Shown here one piece after another: positions 63,601 through 64,000 of a stretch of DNA of 64,000 bases; position 1 is the first letter of the stretch; the number at the start of each line of letters is the position of its first letter. The position numbers and the translations under genes are program-made. Source of the DNA: Desulfobulbaceae bacterium (GTDB lineage: Bacteria > Desulfobacterota > Desulfobulbia > Desulfobulbales > SURF-16); the NCBI GenBank assembly GCA_024637145.1, contig JAGXFQ010000036.1, forward strand, positions 1-64,000, written 5' to 3'. The notes beneath the pieces are model-generated. The model was not told where the DNA came from and ran no database searches. It saw nothing but the letters and a program-made list of their open reading frames with translations.

Positions 63601-64000
63601 TTATCTGCATGCCGATGGTCTGGGCGCTGTGAGCAACGTTACCGATGAGCGTGCCCGTGTGGTGGAGACCCTTGAGTACACTGCCTATGGCATGGTCAAG
63701 GAAAGGGGCGGCGAGGTGAAAACCAAGTTCCGCTTCCCGGGCCAGTATTATGATGCGGAGACGGGGTTGCATTATAACTGGCACAGATATTATGATCCGG
63801 CTATCGGCAGGTATATGACTCCGGACCCGATTGGGTTACGTGGTGGGATAAATCTGTATGGGTATGTTGGGGGAAATCCAGTGAATTGGTCTGACCCTAG
63901 GGGGCTTGATATGCCGGGGTATGATGGCATTCCAAACATAATAGAAACAAAATGCCGACGAGACTGTTGTGATGAACATGATGCTTGTTTCGCAAAAAAT
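60635..64000 (+). CDS. Secreted RHS/YD-repeat protein with phospholipase A2-like C-terminal toxin (partial)
   Basis: An open frame of 1122 codons runs off the window. GGAG precedes the ATG. It has a Sec signal (KVLLVMLFSLCMIQPLHAAS), then NIANGNLYDEIEISPLAKLP, a DUF6531-like start, followed by about 900 residues of YD repeats (for example TYDGMGNLATITNALGQ). The RHS core end is present: FRFPGQYYDAETGLHYNWHR, YYDPAIGRYMTPDPIGLRGG and NLYGYVGGNPVNWSDPRGLD. After DPRGLD comes a new tip, CRRDCCDEHDACFAKN, the CCxxHDxC active-site motif of phospholipase A2. With a signal peptide it is not a typical T6SS RHS; T2SS export is conceivable. Confidence 0.9.
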   Translation, partial: MHRICTKVLLVMLFSLCMIQPLHAASVNIANGNLYDEIEISPLAKLPITIAYNSRSARESVVGYGWNANFDIRLLINSDSSCVLIDSDGSEDLFTANSNGTFTSPADIHDSLEKIGASYRLNRKSGGYVAFDSNGLALEVADKNGNAIILTYSADKLISLHGPYGEEISIITDANGLITSLDSAGQTTSLSYDADKNLTAIIDPAGLSEQFSYDADHNRTSHTSPLNSTNNYYYDADDRITSTQNSEGAIRTIEYLGGNVVRFTDPEGNRTEYTTDENQKVTQLKDPIGNISQSTWDAAGNKISSTDATGTVTMTYDEQGNRLSRTDQLGNTTTYTYDQLGHVLTSTDSQDQVTSYTYDGMGNLATITNALGQTTALTYDGQGNILTVTDPVSQVTTYAYDAAGNRISTTNALGQASTYTYDDQGRVITLTDPAGRTTTLAYDVAGNLVQTIDAIGAVTTMAYDAAGNMINITVPDGTTSTLTYDIQSRLVAVTDALGTVTAYSYDFLGNRISSVDGNGNQTTVVYDHLGRVIQSIDAMGQATIMAYDAKGNLLTLTDAKGQVTSFSYDSLGQLVYESTNLGKETSYTYDSKGNLVSKTDANGVITTYSYDAARRLLGKVFPDQSQVTYSYDAAGRLSQIANEHIGYAMTYDAMGRVTEVRDSNDRVINYAFDATGNRSKMVLPDGSEVGYSYDEDNRLIGLASFAGDFNFSYDSIGRRTGLAYPNGIQTSYSYNALGLLTNIITKNSRDKLASAFSYSHDAVGNRLSKTVENDKGHHSGATRYDYTYDAIYHLLESLPTKINKRREKTSDHRAEIFEYDEVGNRLIGPKTENFYTYNEDNELMESQQFLYDHDAKGNTISKQKLGNDENWSYEYNYENRLIKATKVDDDDEVTIVSFKYDPFGRRIEKSVQKGSKYKYNASSTTTSYVYDGTNMIMEINSQPGKAKGHTERHHHKSERGHWQHDDVSTFVYGAGTIEPLAEVRGRDISYLHADGLGAVSNVTDERARVVETLEYTAYGMVKERGGEVKTKFRFPGQYYDAETGLHYNWHRYYDPAIGRYMTPDPIGLRGGINLYGYVGGNPVNWSDPRGLDMPGYDGIPNIIETKCRRDCCDEHDACFAKN

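Noticed and set aside
1-64000. tRNA, rRNA, CRISPR arrays, integrase or prophage genes
   Set aside because: None could be recognised; no regular spacer-repeat array and no integrase-like protein was seen.

Overview
The window is a GC-rich chromosomal stretch from a Gram-negative, probably anaerobic bacterium. Outer-membrane lipoproteins, a complete type II secretion operon, a periplasmic [NiFe] hydrogenase with a Tat signal, a haem-c chemoreceptor, exported rhodaneses (one apparently using selenocysteine) and an archaeal-style Mrp antiporter operon together suggest a sulfur-cycling member of the Desulfobacterota, for example a Desulfobulbales relative. That placement is inference; no rRNA or tRNA gene was seen.

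Layout. 1-6.65 kb: a TetR-controlled ABC/adaptor/outer-membrane efflux operon and two small genes, bracketed by two inverted copies of a ~141-bp repeat. 6.8-11.1 kb (minus): a tightly overlapping five-gene operon (RibD-type reductase, dehydrogenase-like protein, PTPS-fold enzyme, glycosyltransferase, methyltransferase) that looks like an uncharacterised glycosylated/methylated pterin pathway, followed by a decayed PII gene. 12-17.3 kb: a TauE/SafE permease, then a minus-strand operon with a Ca2+/cation antiporter, a flippase-like membrane protein and a membrane-anchored fusion of a degenerate phosphoesterase with a glycolipid-type glycosyltransferase. 17.85-21.76 kb: hydrogenase large subunit, small subunit and a methyl-accepting chemotaxis protein with a periplasmic CxxCH haem motif in one coupled operon, a plausible H2-sensing or H2-taxis module. 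22.4-24.8 kb: BCCT transporter and a trypsin-fold protein lacking its catalytic serine. 24.95-25.36 kb (minus): rhodanese with an in-frame UGA, a SECIS-like hairpin and homology continuing past it. 25.8-34.1 kb: Mrp/Mbh-type antiporter operon with three NuoL/M/N-like subunits, interrupted by two small repeat elements. 34.3-37.1 kb (minus): exported double rhodanese, a second chemoreceptor and a MauE-like protein. 37.1-38.6 kb: a perfect 54-bp palindrome and three very small membrane or lipoprotein genes. 38.9-43.1 kb (minus): PAS hybrid kinase and sigma-54 response regulator. 43.8-45.4 kb: ice-binding-type lipoprotein with a strong terminator. 45.5-56.9 kb: type II secretion genes in the order C-D-E-F-I-J-K-L-M-N-G-H, with a MITE between G and H. 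56.9-60.6 kb: an AT-rich acquired island (RlmN-like enzyme, IS30 remnant, decaying and duplicated small secreted proteins). 60.6 kb to the end: a secreted RHS/YD-repeat protein whose variable tip begins a phospholipase A2-like toxin motif; it runs off the window.

The most novel candidates are the hydrogenase-haem chemoreceptor operon, the selenocysteine rhodanese, the pterin/glycosyl operon and the RHS locus with its upstream array of small secreted proteins sharing end motifs.
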